Shown here in pieces: positions 45,028 through 54,396 of a stretch of DNA of 64,000 bases. Below the pieces are notes generated by a model, which worked only from the letters and a program-made list of their open reading frames with translations, did not search any database and was not told the origin of the DNA. The DNA lies in contig NZ_CP034550.1 in NCBI RefSeq assembly GCF_009498035.1, forward strand, positions 6,138,001 through 6,202,000. Reading direction: 5' to 3'. Numbering within the stretch: the stretch's first letter is position 1; every line of letters starts with the position of its first letter. The position numbers were made by a program, and so were the translations under genes. Source of the stretch: Saccharothrix syringae (lineage in GTDB: Bacteria; Actinomycetota; Actinomycetes; Mycobacteriales; Pseudonocardiaceae).

Positions 45028-47340
45028 TTACACCTCGATGCCGGGGCTCTGCTGCTCCGCCTTTCCCCGCCAGCGGGCGAGGTTGTGGCGGGTGGCCAGG
45101 GTGTCGGGGTGGTCGGGGCCCAGGACGCGGAGCCTGTCGGCCAGCACCGTCTCCAGTGCGGCCATCGCGCCCGCCGGGTCACCGGCCCTACCCCGCCAGC
45201 AGGCGAGGCTATGGCGGGTGGCCAGGGTGTCGGGGTGGTCGGGGCCCAGGACGCGGAGCCTGTCGGCCAGCAGCATCTCCAGTGCGGCCATCGCGCCCGC
45301 CGGGTCACCGGCCCTACCCCGCCAGGAGGCGAGGCTATGGCGGGCGGTCAGCGTGTGAGGGTGGTCGGGGCCCAGGACGCGGAGCCTGTCGGCCAGCAGC
45401 ATCTCCAGTGCGGCCATCGCGCCCGCCGGGTCACCGGCCTTCCCCCGCGAGAAGGCGAGGTTGTGGCGGGTGGCCAGGGTGTCGGGGTGGTCGGGGCCCA
45501 GGACGCGGAGCCTGTCGGCCAGCACCGTCTCCAGTGCGGCCATCGCGCCCGCCGGGTCACCGGCCCTACCCCGCCAGGAGGCGAGGCTATGGCGGGTGGC
45601 CAGGGTGTCGGGGTGGTCGGGGCCCAGGACGCGGAGCCTGTCGGCCAGCAGCATCTCCAGTGCGGCCATCGCGCCCGCCGGGTCACCGGCCCTACCCCGC
45701 GAGAAGGCGAGGCTATGGCGGGTGGCCAGGGTGTCGGAGTGGTCGGAGCCGAGGTGGGTGCAGGCTTGGTAATGCAGGGCGTGCCAGTAGGTGGTCGCAG
45801 CGTAAACCTGACCGGTCTTGCCCAGGGAGTTGCCAGCACGGACGAACACGAGGTGCAACGCGGGGGTGAGCAGCATGGGGGTGGTGTGGGTATGGAGAGT
45901 GTCGGTGCCGGAGCGTAGGGCCTGTTCGAGGTCGGGGTTGGTGGTGTCGTTCTCGGGCCAGACGGTGTGCAGGGCGTCGGCGGTGGTGTGGGCGAGGGTG
46001 TGGAGCCGGTCGGGGGTGAGGGTGTCGCGGACGGCGCGTTGGACCAGGGCGTGTACGGCGACTGTGCGTGCGGGTCGGTCGGGAGTCAGGGTGATCAGGG
46101 AGAATCGGTGCAGTCGGGTTAGTCCGTGGTGGACGTCGGTGGCGGTGACCTCGCGTCCGGTTCGGGTGGTGAGGTGGTCCAGGACGGGCCGGGCGGTGAA
46201 CACCGCGAGTGGGGTGCCGTTGGGGTCGAGCAGAGCGGCGATCTCCAGCAGCGGCCGTACCAGGCCACCGCCCCGGGAGCCGGTGGTCCTGCGTACCCGG
46301 GTGAGCAGGCCGCGCCACCGGGAGGTCGTCGGTGACCTGGTGTCGTCGGCCCGGTCGGCGTGTTCGATGGACAGCGACCAGGTCGCCGCGACGGTGAGCT
46401 GGTGGTCGGGCAGGGCGTGTTCGGGCGGGGTGAGCTCGGCCAGGGTGCGGCGCCGGTCGGCCAGCATGGCCCGGTAGTCGGCGACGCCGAGCAGGGGTTG
46501 GTCGGTGAGGTAGGCCGCGGCCTGGCCCAGCGCCAACGGCAACCACCCCAACTCCGCCGCCAACCCCTCCAGCTGGTCCCGGTCGGTGCCGTCGGTGGTG
46601 CCGGTCAGGGCCTCGGCGAGGTAGGCCACCGCCTGGTCGGGGGTGAACACGTCCAGCTCGATCACCCGGTGACCGCCCTGCGTCAGCGCCGCGTCCCGCA
46701 ACCGACTGGTAATCACCACCCGGCCGGACGGCACCGCGGGCGGGTCCAGTCCCTTCAGGGCGGCGGGGTCCTGCACGTCGTCGAGCACCACCAGCCACCG
46801 CCGCGACGTGCCCGCCAGCCACTCCCGGAACAACCCCGCCGCCCGCTCCGGCGGGCGCTCGCCGATACCCGGGTCCCGCTCGACCAGTACCCGGGCGGCG
46901 GCCTCGGCATAGGCGGTGACCACCGCGTCCCGCGACAACGCCGACACCCACACCGCCACGTCCAGGTCCGGGTCGGACCACACTGACCAGGCGTACTGGG
47001 CGGCCAGCTGGGTCTTGCCCACCCCGCCCAACCCCGACACCACCACGCCCGCCCGCTGCCGGGCGCCGACCAGCACGGCCGCGCGCCCCTCGGTCAACGT
47101 TTCCACCAGCACCGCCTGGACCTGCCGCCGCTGCTGGTAGTGCTGCGCCGGTGTGGGCGGAATCCCCACTCGCACCGGCCATGTCACCCGCACCTGACCC
47201 GTCTGGTGGACCGCGATTCGCACGTCGCGCACGTCCCGGCCGGCCTGCACCGCCACCCCGAGCTCCGACACGGTCGCGTCCTGCCGCACCCTCGGCACAC
47301 CACCGTCGTCTCCGGAGCCTTCGCCCGTCACCACACGCAC
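45028..47340 (-). CDS. STAND (NB-ARC) ATPase with C-terminal 42-residue TPR repeats
   Basis: This 770-aa protein has an intact P-loop 'GLGGVGKTQLAAQYAW' near residue 105, Walker B 'RRWLVVLDDVQDP', the 'GRVVITSRLRD' sensor, and winged-helix region 'LDHLTTRTGREVTATDVHHG'. The C-terminal third is six tandem 42-residue kinesin-light-chain-type TPRs ('DHPDTLATRHSLASWRG', 'GAMAALEMLLADRLRVLGP'). There is no effector domain N-terminal to the P-loop beyond about 60 residues, so the output is unclear. Proteins of this type act as signal-triggered oligomerising switches in regulation or phage defence. The start is GTG 47340. It is divergent from the gene at 47569. Confidence 0.87.
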   Translation of the reverse strand: MRVVTGEGSGDDGGVPRVRQDATVSELGVAVQAGRDVRDVRIAVHQTGQVRVTWPVRVGIPPTPAQHYQQRRQVQAVLVETLTEGRAAVLVGARQRAGVVVSGLGGVGKTQLAAQYAWSVWSDPDLDVAVWVSALSRDAVVTAYAEAAARVLVERDPGIGERPPERAAGLFREWLAGTSRRWLVVLDDVQDPAALKGLDPPAVPSGRVVITSRLRDAALTQGGHRVIELDVFTPDQAVAYLAEALTGTTDGTDRDQLEGLAAELGWLPLALGQAAAYLTDQPLLGVADYRAMLADRRRTLAELTPPEHALPDHQLTVAATWSLSIEHADRADDTRSPTTSRWRGLLTRVRRTTGSRGGGLVRPLLEIAALLDPNGTPLAVFTARPVLDHLTTRTGREVTATDVHHGLTRLHRFSLITLTPDRPARTVAVHALVQRAVRDTLTPDRLHTLAHTTADALHTVWPENDTTNPDLEQALRSGTDTLHTHTTPMLLTPALHLVFVRAGNSLGKTGQVYAATTYWHALHYQACTHLGSDHSDTLATRHSLAFSRGRAGDPAGAMAALEMLLADRLRVLGPDHPDTLATRHSLASWRGRAGDPAGAMAALETVLADRLRVLGPDHPDTLATRHNLAFSRGKAGDPAGAMAALEMLLADRLRVLGPDHPHTLTARHSLASWRGRAGDPAGAMAALEMLLADRLRVLGPDHPDTLATRHSLACWRGRAGDPAGAMAALETVLADRLRVLGPDHPDTLATRHNLARWRGKAEQQSPGIEV
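45060..45740 (-). repeat. 126-bp tandem repeats encoding the TPR array
   Basis: Five to six units of 126 bp, mostly differing at only a few positions, encode the 42-residue TPRs of the NB-ARC protein. Such identity implies recent amplification or gene conversion, and copy number can change without breaking the frame. Confidence 0.9.
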
Positions 47341-47568
47341 CCCGTTCCGCCCCGCCGGATCGACAGGCCACCGGGCATACCATCACCCCCGCGCAGCGAC
47401 CCACACCGCACAACTACGGTCACAGCCGACCACCCGATACCGCGATCACGGCCCGCGCAACTTCCGCGAACCGGCCGACGACCAGGCACGACACCCGGAA
47501 CACACGCCACTCCGCCACGTTGCAATTCCCTCTCGACGTGCATCAACACGCACATCCGATAGGGAAGG

Positions 47569-47868
47569 ATGCCTCCCGGCCACGTCCGGGCGTTCCTCAC
47601 CCGTGCCCAGGTCGCCGCCGTCCTGGGCGTCGACACCGACCAGGTCGACCGGTGGGCGGTCGACCGGAGCATCCACACCGGGGACGCCGTCTCCCCCGTC
47701 AACCCCGAGAGCACCGGCCGGTACGTGGCCGCCCGCTACCGCGACGGCAACCTGCCCTGGCCCGGTCCGGACATGATCGAACCCTGCTACGTCGGCATCG
47801 CCCACCTCGACGAGCGCGTGCCCCGACCCGACTGGGCCCGCGTCGTGCCGGCGTTGCGCAACGTCTGA
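47569..47868 (+). CDS. Small putative helix-turn-helix protein
   Basis: The 99-aa protein starts 'MPPGHVRAFLTRAQVAAVLG', 'VDTDQVDRWAVDR', which resembles a DNA-binding helix-turn-helix at the N-terminus. The C-terminal half ('GRYVAARYRDGNLPWPGPDM') has no known domain. A strong AGGGAAGG precedes ATG 47569. It is divergent from the NB-ARC gene with 228 bp between, so it may control that promoter (inference). Confidence 0.65.
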   Translation: MPPGHVRAFLTRAQVAAVLGVDTDQVDRWAVDRSIHTGDAVSPVNPESTGRYVAARYRDGNLPWPGPDMIEPCYVGIAHLDERVPRPDWARVVPALRNV

Positions 47869-48330
47869 TCCCCGGGCCGGCCCCGAACATCGGAATGCAG
47901 CTCCGTCGTGGAATGCAGCTCCGTCCTGGTGATCGCGCGGCCGGTGACGAGCCCAGTCCCGGCCCGTCACCGGCCGCGCACGCCGAGTCCGGCCGGTGTG
48001 CTGGAACACGGCCGGGTGCCGGCCGCCGCCGTCGCCGAGGCCCTTTGCGGGCACACCGCGACCACCACGGCGGCCGCGACAACGGTCCGAGCTCCACCGA
48101 CGGCGCTCGGAGCGCACGGGCCGGCGCCGGGACGGTGATCCGCGACCCGCCGACGGCCAGGAAAGCTCCGGGCGTGAGGCTGCGGGCGACCTTCCTGCCG
48201 CTGTCGCCGGCCGGACGGTGACGCGCCCCGGCCTCCGAGCACCGGCCGGCGGCCCTTGTCCCGGCCGCGACGGCCTGTCGACCGGGTGGGTCGGGGCCGT
48301 CGTCGTGCCCTCCGCGTCGACACCGGTCGT
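47869..48330. other. Gene-free stretch with an 18-bp tandem repeat
   Basis: No convincing ORF. GAATGCAGCTCCGTC occurs twice within 47891-47928 at an 18-bp period. The rest is GC-rich and without recognisable sites. It forms the 3' flank of dnaE2. Confidence 0.5.
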
Positions 48331-49653
48331 CTACCGGAAGTTCCTCGCCGTCGTGCCCGCCGCGCGGGGATCGAGCAGACGCAGTTGGTCGGCCAGTACG
48401 CCGAGCGGTCCGCTCGCGGTGTCGAGCATGCCGCGCACGAGCAGGGCGCCGGCGTCGCGGGCGTAGGGGCGGCTGGCACGCCACAGGCCGGGGCCGACGG
48501 TGACGTTGAGCATGCCGGTCTCGTCCTCCAGGTTGAGGAAGACCACGCCGCCGGCGGTGGGCGGCTGTTGGCGGTGGGTGACCGCCCCGGCGACGAGCAC
48601 GCGGGTGCCGTGCGGGAGGTGGCGCAGCCGGTCGACGGGGACCGCGCCCAGCGTGGCGAGGTGGGCGCGCAGCAGCTCGACCGGGTGGCTGTCGGGGGTG
48701 ATGCCGGTCCAGCGGATGTCGGCCGCGACCAGTTCCCACTGCGACATGCCGGGCAGCGCCGGTGCGCCCGCCGCGGCGGTGCCGGGCAGCGTGCCGGGGG
48801 TGCGTTCGCGGGCGGCGGCGCCGGCCTGCCACAGCCCGGTCCGGCGGTCCCCGGTGAGCTCGTCGACCGCGCCCGCGCTCGCCAGGGCCTCCAGGTGGGC
48901 GGTGGACAGGTCCGCGCGCCGGGCCAGCTCGCCCAGGCCGTGGTAAGGGCCGTCGGCCTGGCGGGCGGTGACGATGCGGTCGGCGGCCGCGTCGCCCAGG
49001 TCGCGGATCGCGGCCAGCCCGAGCCGGACCGCCTGCCCGCCGCGGCTGTCGGGATGCGGGTTCAGGGTGGCGTGGGCCAGGGCGGTGTTGACGCCGGCGC
49101 GCAGGATCCGCACCCCGTGGCGGCGGGCGTCGGCGACCAGCGACTGCGGGGTGTAGAAGCCCATCGGCTGCGCGCGCAGCAGCGCCGCGCAGAACGCCGA
49201 GGGGTAGTAGAGCTTGAGCCAGGCGCTGGTGAACACCAGGTGCGCGAAGGCCAGGGAATGCGACATCGGGAAGCCGTACCCGCTGAACGCCTTGACCTGG
49301 CCGAAGATCCGGTCGGCGAGTTCGCCGGTGACGCCGTTGCGCGCCGCTCCGGCGTAGAAGCGCTCGCGCAGGCGGTCCATCTTCGCCGAGGCCCGTTTGG
49401 AGCCCATCGCGCGGCGCAGTTCGTCGGCCTCGCCCGGGGTGAAGCCGGCGACGTCGATGGCGACGCGCATGACCTGCTCCTGGAACAGCGGCACGCCCAG
49501 GGTGCGGTCCAGCGCGTCGGCGAGCAGCGGGTGCTCGTGGCGCCACGGCTCGCCCCGGCGGCGTCGGAGGTAGGGGTGTACCGAGCCGCCCTGGATCGGG
49601 CCGGGCCGGATCAGCGCGACCTCGACCGCGAGGTCCCAGAACGTCTCCGGGCG
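48331..49653 (-). pseudogene. dnaE2: dnaE2 3' part (C-terminal 441 codons), separated by insertion
   Basis: Encodes the C-terminal part of DnaE2, the error-prone C-family polymerase that works with ImuA'/ImuB in SOS mutagenesis. It begins at '..RLRPETFWDLAVEVALIR' with the finger motif 'RPGPIQGGSVHPYLRRR', then 'GVPLFQEQVMRVAIDVAGF', 'FPMSHSLAFAHLVFTSAWL', and an OB-fold ('GTRVLVAGAVTHRQQPPT'), ending TAG at 48331. It lacks the PHP and palm domains, which lie 9.3 kb away at 58947-60964. Its own frame can open at GTG 49671 inside the element, but the product would be inactive. The join at CAGTCG is frame-perfect. Confidence 0.92.
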
Positions 49654-49659
49654 CAGTCG
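49654..49659. repeat. Left core/att site CAGTCG
   Basis: Six-base core shared with 58947-58952. The left flank continues into the dnaE2 3' part; inside the element TTTTTCAACC follows. Probable strand-exchange site of the tyrosine recombinases. Confidence 0.8.
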
Positions 49660-50073
49660 TTTTTCAACCACCGGCGGCAGGGGCGTGCCTCCGACGTGGA
49701 CTGTAGCGACGCGTACATGTCAGCCAAGTAGATGTCGCTCGCACGGCGTGTTGTCGTGTCGAAGTCGGTCACACCGCAGCGGTCGAACGAGCCGTGCAGT
49801 TGTGTGACCGCCGCGCTGGCAGCGCTGTAGAGCCGCTCGCAGTCGGCGAGGGTGGCCTCACGCGCAGCACCAAGTCCGTTGTACCTGGCGTTACCGGATC
49901 GTTGTCGCGTGCTGCGGCGACTGCGGCGTCACGCCAGGTGCACCACGCCCGGTCGCGCTGTGGTCCGGCAGCAGCGAGTGGGTGCGGGTCGCCGACGGCG
50001 CCGTAGCAGTGGCCGCGCAGCACGGTTTCTGGCGGGTGTCCTCCCTGCTGGCCGGTGGGCCGGTGCCGGTCAC
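49660..50073 (-). CDS. Cargo gene 4, unknown, two apparent frameshifts
   Basis: GTG 50073 overlaps the stop of the membrane-protein gene as GTGA. The protein-like pieces lie in successive frames: 'RHRPTGQQGGHPPETVLRGH' and 'AWCTWRDAAVAAARDNDPV', then 'NARYNGLGAAREATLADCER', 'LYSAASAAVTQLHGSFDRCG', 'DIYLADMYASLQSTSEARP'. Each switch fits a single missing base. The last frame crosses the element border and would end inside dnaE2 sequence. The composition suggests a real helical protein of about 135 aa; the family is unknown. Confidence 0.45.
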
Positions 50074-50504
50074 GGACCCGGCGCTGCGGTGAGGGCGGCC
50101 AGCACAGCCACCAGTCCGCAGATCGTCGCGACGGTGACCACCCCGAGGCCCACGTTGATCACCTGCTGGCGGCGCCGCGCCGCCCTTAGGAACTGCTCGA
50201 CTACGTCGTCGTAGTCGTCGGGGCTGATCGCGAGGCGCTGCCCTCGCACCGCCCAGGAGAACAGCAGGGTAGCCGCCAAGAAGGCGAAGCAGGCGATCGC
50301 CAGTAGCACCGCCTTCCAACCGGCGAAATTCGTGCCCACCTTCAGGAATCCGGCCAGCGACAGCAGCACCCCGATCGCGGTCATCGCAGTAGTCGCCATG
50401 ATCTTCGCGAACCCGGTGACCACGTCGTTGGACGTCTTCATCAGGTGCCAGGCGAAGGCCCGCTTGTCCTCGTCGTCATGCCCGACCGGCAGCACCTCAC
50501 TCAT
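50070..50504 (-). CDS. Cargo gene 3: three-helix membrane protein
   Basis: The 144-aa protein has an N-terminal soluble helix, then hydrophobic segments at about 40-58 ('MTAIGVLLSLAGFLKVG'), 63-88 ('AVLLAIACFAFLAATLLFSW') and 117-140 ('VGLGVVTVATICGLVAVLAA'). A charged cytoplasmic loop 'DDYDDVVEQFLRAARRRQQV' lies between helices 2 and 3. No family is recognised. It could be the membrane effector or anchor of the metallopeptidase system. The ATG at 50504 overlaps the CxxC gene by 8 bp, indicating coupled expression. Confidence 0.75.
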   Translation of the reverse strand: MSEVLPVGHDDEDKRAFAWHLMKTSNDVVTGFAKIMATTAMTAIGVLLSLAGFLKVGTNFAGWKAVLLAIACFAFLAATLLFSWAVRGQRLAISPDDYDDVVEQFLRAARRRQQVINVGLGVVTVATICGLVAVLAALTAAPGP

Positions 50505-50748
50505 CGGTCGTGTGGATTACGCGGCGGACCAGGTACGGCCGGCGCCAGGACGCCGACGGTGGCGAGAACGCCAGCTTCGCGGCACCGTTGCAGACCTCGC
50601 AGCGCAACCGCAGCGGGACGGGCGCGGGCAGCGTGCCGCCGCCGGTGTCGAACCCGAAGACCGGCGAGTTGTTGCCGGACACAACGACCTGGTGCGGGTG
50701 CCCGTTGAGCTCCACGTCGACCGTGCAGACGGTCTCCTCCGACGCCAT
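50497..50748 (-). CDS. Cargo gene 2: small CxxC protein
   Basis: The 83-aa protein is beta-rich ('VCTVDVELNGHPHQVVVSGN', 'NSPVFGFDTGGG') with 'LRLRCEVCNGAAKLAFSP', a single CxxC plus an upstream Cys that may bind zinc or act in redox. It lies 9 bp after the metallopeptidase gene and overlaps the membrane-protein gene by 8 bp. Its role may be as an adaptor or regulator of the peptidase; this is inferred from position only. Confidence 0.7.
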   Translation of the reverse strand: MASEETVCTVDVELNGHPHQVVVSGNNSPVFGFDTGGGTLPAPVPLRLRCEVCNGAAKLAFSPPSASWRRPYLVRRVIHTTDE

Positions 50749-50757
50749 GCGCCCTCC

Positions 50758-53700
50758 TCAGCGGCCTTCAAGGGTGGCCGCGAACCGATCGTAGTAGTCG
50801 ATCGAGCCGAGTTCTGGTCTGCGGCGCAGCAGCGACCGGATCAGGTTCACCGCCCGAAACACCAGCGGGCGGTGGCCGGTCCCGTCAGGGGAGCCGTCGA
50901 TCCGCACGGACAGATCCTGCCGCTCCTGATTCGTCGGCGTGTGTCTCCGCTGCCGCCGCACCTCGTAGGCGTATAGGCTGCGAAGCTGGATCGACATGGC
51001 GAGATACAGCTCATCAGCGCTGTCCTGGGCGGCGATGCCGTCGAGGAAGAACGCGTCGGCCTCCTCCTCGAGGGCGAGCGCTTCCCGTGCGGTCCGGGCG
51101 CCCGCCGCGTGGCCGTGGTGGGCGTGCCCGATCTCGTGGGCGATCACCCATTCGAGCAGGGCCCGTTGCCGGGCGCGTGCCTTCGTGGTCAGGACCGTGG
51201 CGGCCGCCTCCCACTCACTGCCAGCGAGGCTCTTCTGGATGATCGCCTCCTCGGCATCCCAGGTGAGTTCACCGGCGTTGAACAGGTCCTCCAGGTATGA
51301 CAACGAGCAGACGATCATTTCGGACTCCGGGACGTACACGCAGCCGTGCAGGCCCGCTAGGTGGCCCTCCGGATCGGACTGGTAGAAGTAGACGTCCAGG
51401 CTGGCTCCGGGAACCGGCTGGTTGATTCGGGCTATGTCGTCGAACCGCGACAGCGCCGACCAGCGGTCGAGAACCGGCCCGAACACGGCCAGGTCGGGCA
51501 GCTGCCAGACGCCACGTTCGTGGTAGTGCGCGATCACTTCGCGCCAGGGCGCCCCAGCCGGCAGGCCCGGGCCGCCGGTCAGCGGGATCGACGCGATGCG
51601 GTTGGAGCGCGTTCTCCAGGCGTCCGCCTCATAGTCTCCAAACACCCGGCGCCCCATCAGCGGGTCGCCGCGTCTCGCGCCGGCGAGCGTGTCGATGAGG
51701 GCGTCGCCGAGCGCTTTCCATGTGGTGGGGATGAGCAGTCGGTGGATGTCCTCATCGGGCGCGCCGAGCCCGCGTAGGGTCTCGGCGAGCCCGGCCAGGT
51801 CCTTGTGCCGGGCGGGAGCCACCGTTTTGCCCGGCCACCGGGCCGCGGCCCGGCCAGCGGCAACGGCGGCGTGCCCGAGGCCAGCCCAGTCGTCGAAGCC
51901 GTCGGCCCTCCACGACGTCACCGTCTTGCGGGCGGCACCCCAGCGGTGTTCGCGGATTGCGCAAGCCACAAGGATCCGCTGCAGGGCGATTCGCTCGTCG
52001 TCGTCCATCTGGGTCTCCGGATCGGTGAGCATCCAGTTCGCCCGGTCGGCGGCGGCCGCGAAGTCGTCGAACAGGAACTGCGACTCGACCATCCCGCGGT
52101 TTACGTCGAACGCCACGTGGTCGTAATCGCCGGCGACGCCTCGCGCGTCCACGTCCATCTCGAGGACCAATCGGTCGGCGACAGTGGCGTACATCAGGGC
52201 GTCGCCGCGTTCCAGTTCCCGGAACACCGACGACAGCTGTTCGAGGGCGTAGGCCATGGAGACGATGTCATCGGTCGCGCGGAAGTCCTCGACCGCCCCC
52301 CGGAAGTGGTGCACTGCGGTCGGGAAGTCATCGTCGTAGTCATGGGCGAAGATGCCGGCCCGGAGCCGGAGTAGGCCGCGCAGCGCGCGGCTGCCGACCG
52401 CCGTGAGAAGCTGATGCGCCTCCCGGAACGCGGCTCGGGCGGTGTCCAGGTCACCCTGCTTCGAGCTGACCACCCCGAGGTTCACCAGGTCGTATGGCCG
52501 CCGGCCTGGCGGGCTCCCAGGTGTACGACGCTCGGCGAGTTCCTGGGCGATCTCGCGTTCGGCGGCCTGGTTCCCAGCCTGGGCCTGTGCGGTCAGCAGC
52601 AGTTCGAGGGCTCGGTCCCGCAGATAGCCTCGATGTCGTCCGACCAGCACGGTAAGCTGCGGAATGCCGGTGGTCTCCGCGAGTTCGGCCCAGTCCGCGT
52701 AGGCCGCCTCGACCCCGCGTTCCGCGGCGTCGGCGACCAGCCCGACCCTCCAGATCTCGTCGTCGGGCGCACGCCGGCGTAGCAGGTCCAGCGCGGCCTC
52801 GCGCCCAGCCATGAACACCTCGGTGGGTGCGGCCAACAGGATGTCGCGGGACGTCTCCAGATCCGGTGCGCTGACCGCCGCCAGCAGGTGATCCTCGGCG
52901 GCCGGGGTGCCGTGTTTCACCGGGTAACGTCGCTGCGCCTCGGTGGCCGCCGCCTCGATTCCGTGCTCCCAGGCGTCCTCGAGGACTTGGCCGTGCGCGT
53001 CGAGGACCGCCAGTTGCGCGGCCGTGTACCGGACGTCGCGCTTCATCCCGGCCAGGATATCGCCGGCCAGGTCACCACCAAGTTCGTCCGGGTACGCGCG
53101 GTGCACCTCGGCCGCCGCGGCCCAGGTGGGCGCGGACAGGAACGCCTCCAGCGCCTCCAGAACGAGGAACTCGCAGGTCGCGAAGGCGGCCGCCTGCCCG
53201 TCCTCGGTCGCCCGGACCACGAGATCCCGGACCGCGCGGACCACCCGCCGGCTATCCGGATTCGATAGGACCTCGACCGCCTCGTCCAGCCGGTCCCGGG
53301 TCCACGGGTCGCGCAGTAGGTCGAGGTGCCGGCGGATCGCGTCGCGCCGGGCCGTCCAGGTGCGCGCGTCCAGCAGCAGCCAGCTCAGCAGCTCATTGGC
53401 GGTCGGCTCGTCGGACGGCTCGTCGCGCGCGGCGAGCAGGCCGGTGACCGCGAGGTTGGCCGCGTTCTCCGCGCGGGTCAGCGACGCCTCCGCGAGCATC
53501 GCGTCGGCCTCGTCGCGCCCGTTCACCCCGATCCACAGCGAGAACCGCAGGTTCGTGTCGTCGACCGCCTCGTCGGGATGGAACAGCTGGTAGTGGGCTT
53601 GTTCGTCAGGGCTCAACGGCAGGCCGAGCAGGAAGAACCGGGCATCACGGCGGCGGAACTCGGCCTCGATCTCGGCGAGCCGATGACCGGCGGCCATCAG

Positions 53701-53802
53701 GTCGCGCAGCCGGAGTGCGACGAAGACGGCACCGGGGTGGCCGAGTTCCTCGTACTCGGCGCACAGCAGTCCAACCTCGCTGCTCAGACTGCCGCCTGTC
53801 AC
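50758..53802 (-). CDS. Cargo gene 1: large helical/TPR protein with C-terminal HExxH metallopeptidase
   Basis: The 1014-aa protein is long and alpha-helical, with TPR-like units in the middle ('VNLGVVSSKQGDLDTARAAF', 'YALEQLSSVFRELERGDALM'). At residues 889-893 is the zinc site 'VIAHEIGHAHHGHA' (HExxH), and 20 residues later 'LALEEEADAFFLDG' supplies the third ligand (ExxxD), the gluzincin pattern. I know no named family with this architecture. Coupling of a sensor-like helical domain to a protease suggests a triggered effector or processing enzyme, as seen in conflict and defence systems (inference). The start ATG/GTG at 53802 follows IS481 debris. First gene of the cargo operon. Confidence 0.8.
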   Translation of the reverse strand: MTGGSLSSEVGLLCAEYEELGHPGAVFVALRLRDLMAAGHRLAEIEAEFRRRDARFFLLGLPLSPDEQAHYQLFHPDEAVDDTNLRFSLWIGVNGRDEADAMLAEASLTRAENAANLAVTGLLAARDEPSDEPTANELLSWLLLDARTWTARRDAIRRHLDLLRDPWTRDRLDEAVEVLSNPDSRRVVRAVRDLVVRATEDGQAAAFATCEFLVLEALEAFLSAPTWAAAAEVHRAYPDELGGDLAGDILAGMKRDVRYTAAQLAVLDAHGQVLEDAWEHGIEAAATEAQRRYPVKHGTPAAEDHLLAAVSAPDLETSRDILLAAPTEVFMAGREAALDLLRRRAPDDEIWRVGLVADAAERGVEAAYADWAELAETTGIPQLTVLVGRHRGYLRDRALELLLTAQAQAGNQAAEREIAQELAERRTPGSPPGRRPYDLVNLGVVSSKQGDLDTARAAFREAHQLLTAVGSRALRGLLRLRAGIFAHDYDDDFPTAVHHFRGAVEDFRATDDIVSMAYALEQLSSVFRELERGDALMYATVADRLVLEMDVDARGVAGDYDHVAFDVNRGMVESQFLFDDFAAAADRANWMLTDPETQMDDDERIALQRILVACAIREHRWGAARKTVTSWRADGFDDWAGLGHAAVAAGRAAARWPGKTVAPARHKDLAGLAETLRGLGAPDEDIHRLLIPTTWKALGDALIDTLAGARRGDPLMGRRVFGDYEADAWRTRSNRIASIPLTGGPGLPAGAPWREVIAHYHERGVWQLPDLAVFGPVLDRWSALSRFDDIARINQPVPGASLDVYFYQSDPEGHLAGLHGCVYVPESEMIVCSLSYLEDLFNAGELTWDAEEAIIQKSLAGSEWEAAATVLTTKARARQRALLEWVIAHEIGHAHHGHAAGARTAREALALEEEADAFFLDGIAAQDSADELYLAMSIQLRSLYAYEVRRQRRHTPTNQERQDLSVRIDGSPDGTGHRPLVFRAVNLIRSLLRRRPELGSIDYYDRFAATLEGR

Positions 53803-53823
53803 CAGCTCAACATATCGAATAGG

Positions 53824-54340
53824 TCAGTGGAAACCATGGACGACGTTGAGCACCGTCTGCGCCAGGTCACGCGCCGACGATTTGGTGGATCCGGGCGCGA
53901 CCGGGCCACCGGGCGACGATCCGGCGGGCACACGGTTGTTCTCCCCGGTCGGGTCGAGGAACCGGCGGCCGTTGAGCCCGAGTGGTCCAGGTGTCGGCCG
54001 ACGGTACGCACCGACACCGCCGTGCCCTCGGCGGCGAGTTCCAGCGCGATGCGACGGGCCGACCATTGGCGCTCCCGCCGCGGCCGCTCGATCCGGACTA
54101 CCACCGCGGCCGGTGCGGCGGTGGGCTGCCTGCGCGGAGCACTGGGACGGTCGGGCAGCCCGGCCTCGTCGAAGCGGCGGTAGCGGTTGACCCATTTCGA
54201 GGCGCACTGCCGGAGATGCCCATCTCGGCCGCGACATGGGCGATGGGGTGGGTGCGGCAGCGTTGCACCAGGCGGTGGCTGCCTTCGACCGATAGCGGGG
54301 CGTTACCGTGAAGCGTGGACGGGTCTTTCTGCTCGGCGGA
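53824..54340 (-). pseudogene. IS481-family transposase remnant
   Basis: Pieces in different frames reconstruct the N-terminal half of an IS481-type transposase: 'GNAPLSVEGSHRLVQRC', 'VVRIERPRRERQWSARRIAL', 'ELAAEGTAVSVRTVGRHLDH', 'LGLNGRRFLDPTGENN'. At least three frame breaks and loss of the DDE half make it inactive. It separates the cargo operon from the recombinase genes of the element. Confidence 0.75.
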
Positions 54341-54396
54341 TGTATTGGTCGCACTTCCATCCTGCCGCCGAAAGACCCGTCCCCTCGTGTCAGCCC

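Noticed and set aside
45060..45740. CRISPR array
   Set aside because: The units are 126-bp coding repeats in frame, without unique spacers or cas genes. No CRISPR-like array was found in the window.
45348..45918. Repetitive ORFs opposite and out of frame with the NB-ARC TPRs
   Set aside because: Shadows of the 126-bp repeats; no independent evidence.
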